This document shows positions 41,256 through 52,800 of a DNA stretch of 64,000 bases, in pieces (position 1 is the stretch's first letter; each line of letters starts with the position of its first letter). The stretch is taken from assembly GCA_014549065.1 (NCBI GenBank), contig JACDOX010000018.1, positions 4,622,172 to 4,686,171 of the forward strand. The letters are read 5' to 3'. Made by a program: the position numbers and the translations under genes. This stretch comes from Cardinalis cardinalis. Lineage: Eukaryota; Chordata; Aves; Passeriformes; Cardinalidae. Below the pieces are notes generated by a model. It did no database searches. It was not told where the DNA came from and saw only the letters and a program-made list of their open reading frames with translations.

Positions 41256-41598
41256 TGCTGGAATNTTGGAGGACGCAAGACAGATGATGGACTTTGGACC
41301 TGGTTAACATAAGAGATTTGATAACAAGATGTCTTGGCAAAAGCAAACGGAACGTTGAAAATTAGACCTAGATTACAAGAAGATTAAATCGAACAGGTTT
41401 ACCAGAAAAAGAAAATCCCATTAAACTCTGCAAGCAAGAGATGTTGTNATATGCGTAAGTTTGTGTATGTGATTTTAATCCAATCATTGCAGTACACATC
41501 ACTAGTCTCCCTGAAATAGTATATAAGCATTTGTATCCCACAATAAAATTGGATTCTGATCACCGACTCAGTCTCCCCATCTCTCTCCATCGCTGACA
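41256..41598 (+). mobile_element. solo LTR of an avian ERVK-like element (343 bp, 6-bp target duplication)
   Basis: The block begins TGCTGGAA and ends GCTGACA. It is flanked by a perfect 6-bp direct repeat GTTTTC at 41,250-41,255 and 41,599-41,604. On the plus strand it has a clear TATA box (TATATAA, 41,520-41,526) and a polyadenylation signal AATAAA (41,542-41,547), followed by 'gattctgatcaccgactc' and a pyrimidine-rich end, the order expected of a retroviral LTR (U3, R, U5). The 6-bp duplication suggests an ERVK/alpharetrovirus-type integrase. No internal region remains, so it arose by LTR-LTR recombination or is a solo copy. The TATA and AATAAA are both intact, so it could still drive or end transcripts. 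Confidence 0.88.
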
Positions 41599-44500
41599 GT
41601 TTTCTAATTATATTCCTGTTGCTTTCTATTATTTACTCGTTAGTCCTTTGGTGTGTAAATAGAGAGAGGGACTTCAAAGTAACTTATTTTNAAAAAATTA
41701 ATTTTAAATAGGCAATGCAATATTGACCTCAAGCAAGTTTAATCTAGAAAATTAATATTGAGTTTACCATAAGTTATTTAAATTCTAACATCTTTTTGTA
41801 TGCCTAAATAAGATCTTAAATGGATTTGTTTCAGGGTATGATCCAGCGTTATTTACTTACTNTATTTATCTCAGTAGATATGTCACCTTTATAAATAACA
41901 AGTGAGTATAATCTAACCAGTTGTTTGAAGCTGAGTTGTTATAGCAGCCACCTCTTCAATGTGTGAATTGATTTGACCTTTTATTGAGTGTGTGAGCTGA
42001 TTTGACTTAGCTGCTTTCCAGATGTAAGACATTTCTGGCATGGACCGTAGTTTAATTTATGTATAGCACCTCTAACTTAGAGAGAACTGGAAATAATCAA
42101 TGACAAACAACTGAACATAATAAGTGTGATTAATCTAAAACGGCTTTGCCTGAAGTTTTGATGTCTGTGCCTGTGTTCATCACTCATTGTTCGCTTTTCT
42201 AAGAAAAAAAAATGGAAGTTGAGGTAAGTTAGCCATGGATGGTTAGCTACCATCCAAAAGTGCTTATCAGAGATTAACTGCCTCCTCCACATTCTTTTCC
42301 ACAATCTACGAAAAGATTGCTCTGGGTGATGAACTCAGAGCCCCATATCTAACTAGTAGACCTACCAAATTATGGCTGAGGAAGTCTACCCAGGACTCTA
42401 GTTTGTTTGGCAGCAATGGATTCCAGNGAGCTGTGACCTGAAAAAGAAAAAAAAAGGCACTTTTTGATCACTTGCCTGTACTGAAGATGTTCAGCCACTA
42501 ACAGAAGTACAGGAGAGACAGATTTTTCCTTATATAATTAAACCCAGAGACAACTATTAGATTNTTTCTCTGGGTACATAGGTCCTGCTCAATAGGTCTG
42601 AAACAGAGTAAATTGGGAGTCCCAAACTCAGCCATCGTTATTGGATTTTGGTTCTTTTTTTTAAATTTGGCTTTGTCCTGATGCCTCTCTGGATGAAAGT
42701 TTTTAGACAGGTTACTGCAGTTTGAATAACCCTTGAGCTCCTAAAGAGAGAAGGATTGAAAATCACCAAAACATCAGAAAGTTGAATGACAAATTACTTT
42801 CTTTGCCTTAAATCAAAGATATTCACCATTTTTACATTGCTCAGTGGCCAGCTNTGCATCAGTTTCTCGTGACTTGGCTGTGCTTCCACTCTTTATTCTT
42901 TTAACTCTGGACCAATTTGCCTAACTACATGCAGGTCATGTGTAGGGTNCTTAACCCTGTTTATGATCACAGGACTCCTTCGGGACTTCACCTTACAATA
43001 TTAGAATTTATGCTTCTCTCTAGTGAATGAGTCTGTCTTGCAAGAGAACATATNTTTCATTCCACCCCAGTTCCTCTGTGTCTGAACATTTTATTTACTG
43101 ATTTCTATNCTGAACATTTTCACTCCTTCAGTGCAAAACACATTATTTGAAAGCCAGTCCTAGTGTGAGTCTTCCTAATAGCCAAGCAAACTCTAGAGTT
43201 TAATCTCTTCCCAATAATAATTACTTCAGTATTTTCTTTCCATCTGCTGTCTCTGCAGTATCCCTTGCTATTTTGTATTATCAACAGTTTAACTAATTTA
43301 TTCCTCAGAGTCTTACAGTGACATAGCACAATTTCCAAAAACAGTGTCTAGAATGTTAATTGCACATTCTGCTGAAAGACAGAAAGGNAAGAAAAGGCAA
43401 AACAAATAGAATCCTGTGTTTGTTTACTTTAACAGCAGGACTTTTTCACAGTTAACACTGAATATTTAAANGTGCAGTTTAGATCTGATTCACTGGCTCA
43501 TTACTATGCTGATGAAATTTTATGAAGTCTCAACCTGTGTGAGAGCTGCTCAGGCTTACAGATTCCTATGTAATTCCCTAAATTTAATGTAAGCAGACTA
43601 CTGCCTTACTGCAGCCTTTCAGCCTTTCTGGATTACCAGGTTCAGATCAGTGATTTTTGTCGATGTTTTTGTNGAGGATCCACTTTTTCCCAGTCTCACT
43701 GGGGGCATCACAGCCACTGTTCACATCCACAAGAACAATATACATGGTAGGTTGGNGCCACAGATAAAGACATCCCACAAAACTAATGTTAAGAGCTTCA
43801 GACTGGAAGAGCATCAATAAACTGTGCAACAACNTAAAATGAAACTTCAGATAGACAAATTATGATGAATTGTGCAATAGCAAATTAACACATTGCCACT
43901 TCCAATTACCCATCTTTCACCGTCTGCTGCACCAGAACTAGGCGGACAGCCTCTACCCCAGGTCTGAGCAATCCTTTTTCCACAGTAGCAGCTGAAACCA
44001 ACAGTGAAAGAGGATTGGTATTATGTCAGACACTAAGCAAGAAATCCCCCCCCAAATAAACAGAATGTACAGTCAAAAAGGCTCTAAAATGCCAAGTGAT
44101 AAGAGCAAGCCCCTTTTACCCAAATGTTTTATGGATTTCTCTGCATTAGGACTATGACAGAGGGAAACTTTCTATGAGCCTATCTTTGCAACAATGCTCC
44201 ACTGAGCACCCCAATGTCAGATGCTAGAGACCTGGACAAAGTAACTGGAGACAGATGCTGGCAGATGATTTTGTCAATTTTAAGTCAGATACATGGGGAA
44301 GCAGAGCACCTCTCACTTTCATAACAAAAAAAAAAAAAGATAACTCTAAGCTTGGGAAAAATTTAAGGGCTGCCGGGCTCTAATGCAGCAAGCTGTTAAA
44401 ACATATCTTAATTTAAACTATGAGTCCAACTCTTTGCACTCCCTCAAATCCCACTGAAATCTGTAGGTTTCAGCATATGCACACATGCCTTGCTGAATCA

Positions 44501-45805
44501 GCACTGCAGCTTCTTTTCTGAATCGTTGCCCTATTAAGCATGAATTAAAGACATATAATTCATAAACTTTGATGTAACTACATTGCATTTTCATTTAATA
44601 TTAAACTGAAGGGTCTGTCTGCTTCAGCTATAGGCTCAGATGGAACACAAGGTTTTCTGGCAACCTGAATGTTGGGTAATACCCTCATTAAGGCAGCTCT
44701 CTTCATATCACAAAACTGGATCTTGGGTATAGACTCTTGTGTGAGATCCTTGTATCACCCTCTAAGTGTTACATAAGAAAATGCTTTATAGCTGAAAATG
44801 TAGTTGTGCTCTGTTGGATAACTGCACCCACTACATTAGCTGCCCTTAAGCCAATTGTGACCTTTCCAGCTGCAGAATTTCTGTCTCAGAAATGGCTTGA
44901 AGCAAAATTCAGAATTAGTGTGGGGTTTGTATTGTGCATTATGCTGCCCTTTATGCTAATATTAGGATATAGTCTTTCATTTCTTCAGACAACAATATTT
45001 AATTTATGCCTTTTAAAAATTATTGACTATTTGGATCTTCAGTGAAAAACACTTCTAAAATTATTTGTAGTACTATGTGGTGCCTTTTAATAANGATTTA
45101 AAACACTGTGCTCTCTGTCTGCATCTCATGTACTGCATAGAACACTGCTCACTTTGGTTCCAAACACCAGTGACAGGAAAAGATCTGTAGACAAGCTGTA
45201 ATTTCTTACAGGGAAGGTAATTTTTGTTGGAAGTATGTGGAAGGTAATTTTTGAACAAGCAGCTTAGCAAACATTAACTATTCAGTTTGGCTGTTTGTTC
45301 CTTGTCCTATCAGGTAAGTTCACAGTAACCNGGGGCACAGGCACACCTACCCATTGTTCCCACTTAAAGAACCCCAGCATTAAAGCTGCATATCACAGAT
45401 TCTATGCTAGGGACAGCTACCCAAAAAACTACAAAAAAAAGAGTGCATTTTCTTGTTGACCAGCAGTAATGTGATTTAGCACAGCTACTGGTGACCAAGG
45501 CTAATTTGAGTATGCAAGGAAAAGCTGAAAAGCCATATATTGCTGGAAAATGGGGAGGACATTAGTCCAGAATAACCATTAGTAATGCTAAAAAGAAGAT
45601 TCTAGTACATCTTATCACAAAATTAGCTATTTTATTTGTTCTACCCTACTTGTTCTCAAGTTGCAGAGTAGCTTCTCTTGGTGTTCAGTCTGGCAAAAAT
45701 ATCCAGCAGTAGAGAATCTGCCAAAGAGACCAAAGAAGGCTAATATGATATCATAGTATGTAATGACTCTGTGTGAAAATCCTAGTCTGTATATTCATCA
45801 TCTGC

Positions 45806-45856
45806 ATCTGAAAAAGAAGAAAAAAAAAAAAAGAAAGGAAAAAAAAGGAAAAAAGT
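45806..45856. repeat. A/G-rich low-complexity tract
   Basis: About 50 bases consist almost only of A with scattered G. This is purine-strand low complexity and could be the tail of an unrecognised retroposed element on the plus strand. Confidence 0.75.
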
Positions 45857-47126
45857 ATATGAGACTGAAATTCACAGATGATTGAAATGGTTGCTTTACA
45901 CATCTGTCTGTTTCCCAACACAATTTACCAAGTCTGTGCAAGTGTTTGTGCTAGGCAAGGGATGTTTTCTGTGACAGTTCTGTCTTAAATGTGTATGAAA
46001 ACATAGCCTCAGAGAGTGAACCCAGCAGTAAAGTATCCTTCCCTTCCTTTCTGTTGAATACTATGTAATGAATTGAATACTATGGAAGGATTNATCTGTA
46101 ATTCACATTTTTGTATGAGCATAGATTAATCTAATCTTAACTAGGAATTCTTTCCAGAGCTTTATATCAATTTTAGTAAGTTGCTAGAATCACAAACACA
46201 GGATTTATAATCTTTCCTGATAGAAAACATGAAAGGAGCTTTTAGAAAGTATTTAAGCTCTAGTTTTCTTTATTTTCATGTCTTAGAAATTATATTTTCA
46301 AGGTCTTCTCTATAACCAACAGGACTAAAAGCCCACTTTAAACAAAACACACTTCAATTTTGTCATAAAGGTATAATTACAAGAGCTTTAAGAGACACAC
46401 AGAGAATGCAATGAATCTTACAAAGAAGAAGGCTGTGAGAGCTGGCTTTGTGCATTTTGTCAGGCTTCCAACACCACCAAGGCAAACAGATTCCAACCCG
46501 TGATAGGGGAAGTGCAGATGTGCACGCAGTGAGCTCTTGCTTCCTTAAGACACCTGCTCAAGACCTGGGCAGGTTTCCAGGTCCTGATGTTTACTGAGAA
46601 CTCCCTCTCTGTGCTCTTGGGGCAATGCAGAAGACTGTCAAACGAAAGGAGGAAAGGGAGTTAGAATCTTGTCTATGAGCATGCAAGCACTTCCAGGCGG
46701 TGTGCGGATGAGACCCAGAGGTGTGTGTTTGTATTTACACACCTCAACCAGGCTGTACAGAGACACAGCCCATGCAGGTGCTTTGCTCATCTGCCTGAGA
46801 ATGGCATCACTGCCCACCTGGGAAGGACAGCAGAGATCTGAAAGGCTCCTTGTGAGCTGTGTGTGCCCAGAAGTTACCAATACAGCAAGTCTCTTTCACT
46901 AAATACCTTAGAATATGACCTTTACAAAGAAAATGTTTTACTTTTCAGTTACCTAGATACCACTTCTGGAGATCACAAAACTCTGTATTAGACTGTAATT
47001 AGATATATTTCACAACACCCCCATGAGGGAAATCACCAATTACAGCAGTTTGCTGAAATTAAGGTGAATGTAGTCATGGTTGGTAGTGACTATGATACTA
47101 TTGCAATTTTGTATTACTACACTTCA

Positions 47127-47185
47127 GGCTATGATTGTATCAGATCTCAGAAGCCAAGAGGGTTGGGTCTGGCTGGCAGATGAAT
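47127..47185 (+). repeat. 5S-rRNA-like fragment (5S-derived SINE head or 5S pseudogene)
   Basis: The stretch 'cagatctcagaagccaag' followed by 'agggttgggtctggctgg' matches the middle of vertebrate 5S rRNA (GATCTCGGAAGCTAAGCAGGGTCGGGCCTGGTTAG) with a few transitions and one deleted base. The preceding 'ggctatgattgtat' can be aligned loosely with the 5' part. The sequence after it departs from 5S rRNA. This part of 5S includes the A-box region of the internal promoter and is also the head of 5S-derived SINEs such as AmnSINE1. I could not see a Deu-type core downstream. It is too diverged to be a working 5S gene. Confidence 0.5.
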
Positions 47186-47969
47186 AGAGAATAAAGAACT
47201 GAGACATGCTTTTGGGATTTCTTAAGTTACATGCTTATAAATTACAAGTCATATTGATTTGATCAGGAATAAGTACCCTGGAGCTTTGGTGTCAGGAAAC
47301 ACCCTAGAGCTTGAGAGGTTGTGCTATGCCAGAGAAATAAAACCTACAGCCTTTCCTGATCAGCTGCAGTCATAATAAAATCCTGTATTTTTATGGGACT
47401 GATAATTTTGCNGGACAAGTATATTGTTCATAGCAACATGGGAAAATCTCAACTCCGAAACTTGCATTTGCCTTACATCTCCTCATTAGTGATGTAAAAG
47501 TAANTTTATTTTTTCTTGCATTTGAATACCTTTTAGAAACATTCCCACAACAGTGGTGAGATATTACCATTAGAGAGCTCAGTGCATCTCAGCAGTGAAA
47601 GAAGTCTCTTACACTCACAGACTATAAAGTTTTCTGTTACAACAGGTAATCCAATAACNGATACGAGATAAAAATGTTCGGGTAAGAGTTTTAGGTTTTG
47701 TTAATTTTAGCTTAATTAAATGGTATTTTAGATTTAAACAAAAAAGTATCAAATGTTGCTTTTTATTCCTTCTATTTTTTTTAAATGGATGCAAAGAAAG
47801 AGGAGCCTGGTTTCCTAAAGGTTGCCGAACTTTGCTAATCTGTATGAAATACAGATGTCTGGGAGGGCTGTNAGACTTCCAGAGAGAGAGTTAGAAGAGG
47901 TGAAGGTGAGGTGTATCAGACTCCTGCATTAGCAAACAGTCTCAAACTGTCCTAGCTGGACACACCGTG

Positions 47970-48865
47970 TGTCCTGGTTTGAGACAAAATCTGTGAGGAA
48001 AGATCTGGTGCACAGAGGATTAGATGAAGATCAGCAAACTAGTGCCCAAGAAAATGGCATAGAGCAAATCCACTTTTCNGCTGAGATGTAAAACTGTGCT
48101 TGGTGGTGTTGACCTGTATCTCCAAAAGCTCAGAGCAGGCTTCACTACTNCCCAGGCACACGGTTTTGAGGTAAAGATGACGCCAAAACCATTGTCAGTC
48201 ATACCTCCTCCTTAGCAACCATTTATGAGCAACTGGTTTCACTTCCTCCTTCCTGCTGTCCTTGAGGCCCTGAGCCGGACAAGCCTTTCAGTCTGCTCAG
48301 CTGGCAGAGCACTGCTCTGCCACATTTCCTGGCTTCTCATCTCTTCTGCAGCAGCAGCAGCAGCAATGTCATCCTTTGTTTTACACAGAATGTCTCAGAA
48401 GTTTTGTTGGTGGGGGCGGGCCGGGTGTAGGTGGCCAGGTGCTGGCAGCACGGGTGGTCTCTGTGAGGAAACAGGGCTGTCCCATGCTGGACACAGCCAC
48501 TTCCAGACAGCTCCAACAGAGCCACCATGGGGAATGGCCGAGCCCCTCCAGTAACAACAGTGGCACCCCTGGGAAAACATATTTAAGGAAGAGCAAAACT
48601 ACTATGTACCAGTGAGACAGAGAGAGGAGTGAGGAGAAAAAAGTGGGGAATTCCACTGTGAGCAGAAAGGTCAAAAAAGAAAGAGGGGGNGGATGTGCTG
48701 CAGGTGCTGGAGCAAGGATTTCCCTGTAGCCCATGTAAAGGACCACAGTGGGGGCAAATATCTGCAGCGCGGCCCATGAGGGACCCCACAACAGAGCAGG
48801 TGGATACTTTCTGAAAGAACTGAATGAAGCATCAGGGACAACTTTGTAGTATTTCACCTCAACCA
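47970..48865 (+). mobile_element. probable LTR-derived block of an avian endogenous retrovirus
   Basis: The block opens with 'tgtcctggtttgag', a start shared by many bird LTRs. From about 48,600 it has wording of a common avian ERVL-type LTR: 'tttccctgtagccca', 'gcggcccatgagggacccca', 'agagcaggtggatac'. No matching target duplication or clear CA end was found, so the limits are uncertain and it may be two overlapping fragments. No gag/pol/env is visible. A 109-codon open frame within it is not treated as a gene. It lies only about 0.9 kb upstream of the RP2 start codon. Confidence 0.55.
48349..48363. repeat. (CAG)5 trinucleotide repeat
   Basis: Five pure CAG units lie inside the LTR-like block. 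It is a short simple repeat. Confidence 0.85.
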
Positions 48866-49721
48866 CAGGAAAAAAGTCTGTAAAATCTCGGGAAAAATGT
48901 TTTTGACTGGTCAGACAGTCTGATAAAAAAAGTGTGAGTTTTCACTCTGGGAGAAAAAAACAGCCAAAGAAAACCAAGCCGAACAACAAACTCGCAAGCC
49001 ACAGCCAGTCATAGGAAGCCCGACTATTTATTTGCAAAGGGAGCACAAAGCAGAACGCAGGGTGTTCTTACGCCGCCGCTGGCCGTTTCTGCTGCCCTGA
49101 AACAGTTGCAAGAGGCCGGGTTTGCTGGGGCAGCGCTTCCCGGGCGGCGAGCACGGCGGTGGCACCGCCCCGAGGGGACCGCGCCGGTGTATCCATAGGA
49201 AAATGACAAAATGATGTGATGCAGGATTAGTCGGTTTGTATTTACACCCCGAANCGGGCTGTTTGCTTCCGACATGCACAGCTGAACCCGCACTCGGCTC
49301 CGGGCGGCACACAGGTTTCACCTCGGCGGAGCTCTGTGTTCNCGGGCAGCCGCCGCCTCTTCCGAGCCGCTCCCGCGGGACGGGCGGGAGGGAACCCTCC
49401 CCGGGGCGGGGCAGCGATGGCGATCACGGACAAACCGCATCGTCCCGCTTGNCCCNGGCCCCCCAGNCCCGCGGTGCGCTGCCTCCGGCGGACGCGCCGC
49501 TGTCAGGCACCGCCCCGCCGGGCGCGCCCGCCGGCCGGAGGCGATGGCTGGAGCGGGACGGGGCGGGGAAGGGGAAGGGAAAGGCGGGGGGAAATGCCGC
49601 GGTCGCTNCGGGAGACGGGAGAAAACCGGAAGCCGGCGGGGCGGGGCGGCGCGGCGCTGGCGCGCCCTTCCCCGCCGCCAGCCTCTCCCCGCCGGGCGGC
49701 GGCGGCAGCGGCAGCAGNGCC

Positions 49722-49859
49722 ATGGGGTGCTTCTTCTCCCGCCGCAGGAAGCCGGCCCAGGGCGGCCAGCTGCCGCTGCAGCAGCAAGCGGGAGCCGGGC
49801 AGGACGCGGCCAGCGGCGAGCAGAAGGCGCCGCAGTACAGCTGGGACCTGCGAGCCAAG
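49722..49859 (+). CDS. RP2: RP2 coding exon 1 (XRP2, ARL3 GTPase-activating protein; residues 1-46)
   Basis: RP2 is a GAP for the small GTPase ARL3. It resets the ARL3/UNC119/PDE6D cycle that delivers lipidated proteins to the cilium and photoreceptor outer segment; loss causes X-linked retinitis pigmentosa in people. The start codon sits in GCCATGG. The protein begins MGCFFSRRRK: Gly2 for myristoylation and Cys3 for palmitoylation, then a basic patch, the plasma-membrane anchor of RP2. A Gln/Ala/Gly-rich linker follows, then QYSWDLRAK, the conserved lead-in to the TBCC domain. Exon 1 codes 46 residues against 34 in human, so the linker is about 12 residues longer; the whole protein is 362 residues against 350. 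The donor is AAG|GTACCG, phase 0. An N lies four bases before the ATG. Confidence 0.95.
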
Positions 49860-52800
49860 GTACCGCCCCGGCGGCTGCGGGCTGCGGGATGGGGCTGCGG
49901 GATGGGGCTGCTGTTGCGGGCTAGGGCTAGGGCTAGGGCTGGGGCTGTCGCTGTCGCCTCTCTCAGTGGGCAGCGTCCCGCTCTCTCCTGCCGTCCGGGG
50001 TGTGTGCCCCGGCAGGGAGCACGCCCTCCCCGGTCCTGCTGTTACGGCTGGGTCCGCGCAGTTCAATGCGTTTATTTGAACAATTAAGAAGTGTTTAGCC
50101 TNAGGATTTTGCCAGGCAGTCTCAAATTGTGCAAGCGGAGAGGGCGGCGCGCTGGATGCCGCGGCTGCCGGCCGGGCGAGCATCGGTCCCGGTGCGGAGC
50201 TGCTCCCGAGGGGCTGGCGCTGCCTCCCGGTGGGACAGCGCCCTGTGGGCAGGCGGCTCGGCTGTGACAGTCCCCAAGGTGTCTGCCTGCCGTCGGGATT
50301 CCTGAGACAGAGCGGAGTGCCCCGGGTGCGTGCTTCACTCGAGAAAACCGGGATGGGGAGCTGCTTGTGCCCGGCGGATCCCCGCACCTGGCGTTGGAGC
50401 GGAGGCACAAAACTCGTACCGTGTGTCCTGACTGTTGATATTGATTCTTCCAGCTTGGGTGTTTGCGCTGTTGGTTTGGTTAGTTGGTTGGGTTGGTTTC
50501 TTTTAAGGTTTTGAGGAAGTAGAACTAGCTTATTAGCCCCTAAAAATACAGATGAAGTAAAATCCTTTCCCATGCTCTTTCCAGAGCTCCCGGAGGCAGT
50601 CATGAAGACTCAAGCGGGAAAGCATTTAAATGCTGGATNAAATGTGTTTCTTCCTAGCATAATTTCAAGTTTCACTTCCTAAATATATAATGACATTGTA
50701 GCCCTACTAGGCCTCTCTTCCTCTCCTCTCCAGCTGCCTTCGAGTGGGGGAAGCAGAAACTGGGCAGGCAAAAAACATAATTAATGTGATTTCAACAAAT
50801 AAAATCCTCAAACCTTTAGGCCATATTTTACAAGTATGGAAAAGAGAATGTGTGAACTTATTTGAATGTTTAGCTTGTTTTTTAAACTTGGCCAGGTGCT
50901 CTAGGGTGTCCCTTAAGTCTTCCAAGTAGATTAAGGCAAGCTTAGATGGAGATGAGCTAGAGAGTGTGTGTGGCCTGGAGGAATTGGTTCCTTGAGGATA
51001 AAGATGAGCAGTCTGTGTTGGGCTTATTGCATAGCGGATATTTAGGGAGCAGACAGAGAAGGAGAGGAGAACTTGTATGTTCTTGTCACTTGTATGGAGA
51101 CTATTCTCACAGCCAGAGGGGCTGTACTGAAGCCATATTTTAGTGACAGAACAAAACTTGGTCTAAAAGTAAATTACTAAATCAGCCTTTGGAATAATAT
51201 TTTTTAATTTTAGAGCAAATTCACCAGCTAAAGCTCAACAGGTATGAGAATTTTTACCCCGTCTACTTTTATACAGCTAACTTTGAAAACTAAAAGACGG
51301 GAAGTCAGGATATAGAAAGACTTGATTCAGAGAATAGCTGGCCTTGTTGCTAAGGAGATGATTGTTGTTAGTTTGAGCCTTCTTCCAGCAAGTTAACATG
51401 AAACTGTTACAGCACCAACAATCTATCTGTGTGGAGTAAAAAAAATGTGATCATGTATTGCATGTAAAACTTCCTCTTTTTCTATAAAAGACTCTTACAA
51501 ACCAGAAGAATCNGTGAGTTTGGGCTTTGCTAGTGAGCTGTGTAAGCCGTCAAATTAGCTGCTTAATTTTGNACTGTACAGCCTCAGAATGGCTATGTAA
51601 TGTCTAAGTTCATTTCTCTTGCTCTTTGCAGTGTTATTTTTCATTGGGCTTTTTGGGTGTAAGATTAGTACATTAAATTAAGAAAGCCCCTGGAGTCACC
51701 TTATCTTAGGTGAAGGAGTACTGAGCACTTGCTGNGCTAAACTTGTTGATCCCAGTTTGCATTAAGTGATACCATGTCAGTGTTAATGTAGTAGCTTTAA
51801 ATGTTGTCTGTGATACCTTGTCCTCTTGTCTATTGCTTTCTCATTTGTGATGCTTCACATATACTTATTTATTTCATAAATTTGTACGCAAAGTTAAATT
51901 GAAGTCAGTTGGAAAAATTGTGGCACCAAGACTCCTTTTTATCCATCCAGTGCATTGAATTGTATTCTAAACCCTAAAAACCTCAACTCTGTCAACAGAC
52001 GTGCTAAATTGCCTTTTGATGTTTATTTCCACCATTTGGGTTGGGGATGTGTTTCTAATCCTACTCAGCGGTGCAGCTGTGGTTATATAGTTCCATTTCA
52101 CAAGTGGGTTTAGCAATTTCTGTAGTTTTTTGTAAACTATGCTCAGTATGTTATTACAGGTGAGTATGTCTTGCTGCTCAGACACTCCAGCTGTCTTCCT
52201 TTAAACTAATGCCATCCTGACATGGCANAAAAACGTAGGCACACTTGTGTGCNTGTTTGTGTGATTAGGAATGTGTAGAGGGATGACTGAACCTGAGGGG
52301 TTCCTCCAACAAAACTATTTCTTCTGCTTCTGAAGGACATCATTGCAAGTTAAGCCTATTTTAATGATGTTCTAATGGCAAAGGTTGATTGAATTGACAC
52401 TGTCTGTCTGCTAGTGTAGCCCTAGACAAAGAGAAATATGATGATATCCCAGTGACCATGTAACTCTTGTGTAATAGTCCCAAAAATTTACCATATGGTA
52501 GAAAATTCTAAATAGAAAATATTATAAGATGCTGATAGTTGAATTGAAATTAAGGAAAGTATATGAATTTGAGGAGCCTTTTCAGATTTCTGTGTGACTT
52601 TATTAAGTGAAGGCAGAAGTTTTAAGATAAGCAAAATTTAGTCAAATTTAGATTACATTGTAAATCTGCTGGAGTCTCTGCAATGCTTTCTGAGCCTTGG
52701 ATTCAGAGAAGTGGGTGAAGATTACTTATAGTGCGGTAGAAGAANCAAGGGATCAGATTATTTTGAAAACAGAAAGGAGAGCGATGAACATTCAGTTTCT

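Larger units (their letters stand above)
41605..47969. other. intergenic region, right part
   Basis: This is AT-rich sequence without recognisable exons. It contains a run of 12 A near 44.32 kb, a purine-rich A/G tract at about 45.81-45.86 kb, a 15-bp direct repeat (ggaaggtaatttttg, near 45,212 and 45,239) and the 5S-like fragment near 47.13 kb. The open frames are short and unrecognised. Confidence 0.65.
49040..50420. promoter_or_regulatory. RP2: CpG island over the RP2 promoter and exon 1
   Basis: Strong GC and CpG enrichment starts near 49.04 kb and ends near 50.4 kb, centred on RP2 exon 1. Upstream of the ATG are GC boxes (for example near 49,400, 49,560 and 49,640) and an ETS/GABP-like CCGGAAG at 49,626-49,632, about 90 bases before the start codon. 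There is no TATA box. This is the usual design of a widely expressed CpG-island promoter. Large open frames on both strands here (up to 366 codons) are a result of GC richness. Confidence 0.85.

Noticed and set aside
39795..41598. Two LTRs 860 bp apart as the ends of one provirus
   Set aside because: They differ in sequence, length, orientation and target-duplication size, and no gag, pol or env lies between them.
48225..48554. 109-codon plus-strand open frame upstream of RP2
   Set aside because: It lies inside an LTR-like repeat block and contains a CAG microsatellite. No homology to a host or retroviral protein was recognised.
49236..50603. Open frames of up to 366 codons on both strands around RP2 exon 1
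   Set aside because: These are GC-rich shadows. Only 49,722-49,859 matches RP2, and the frame continues past the donor without homology.
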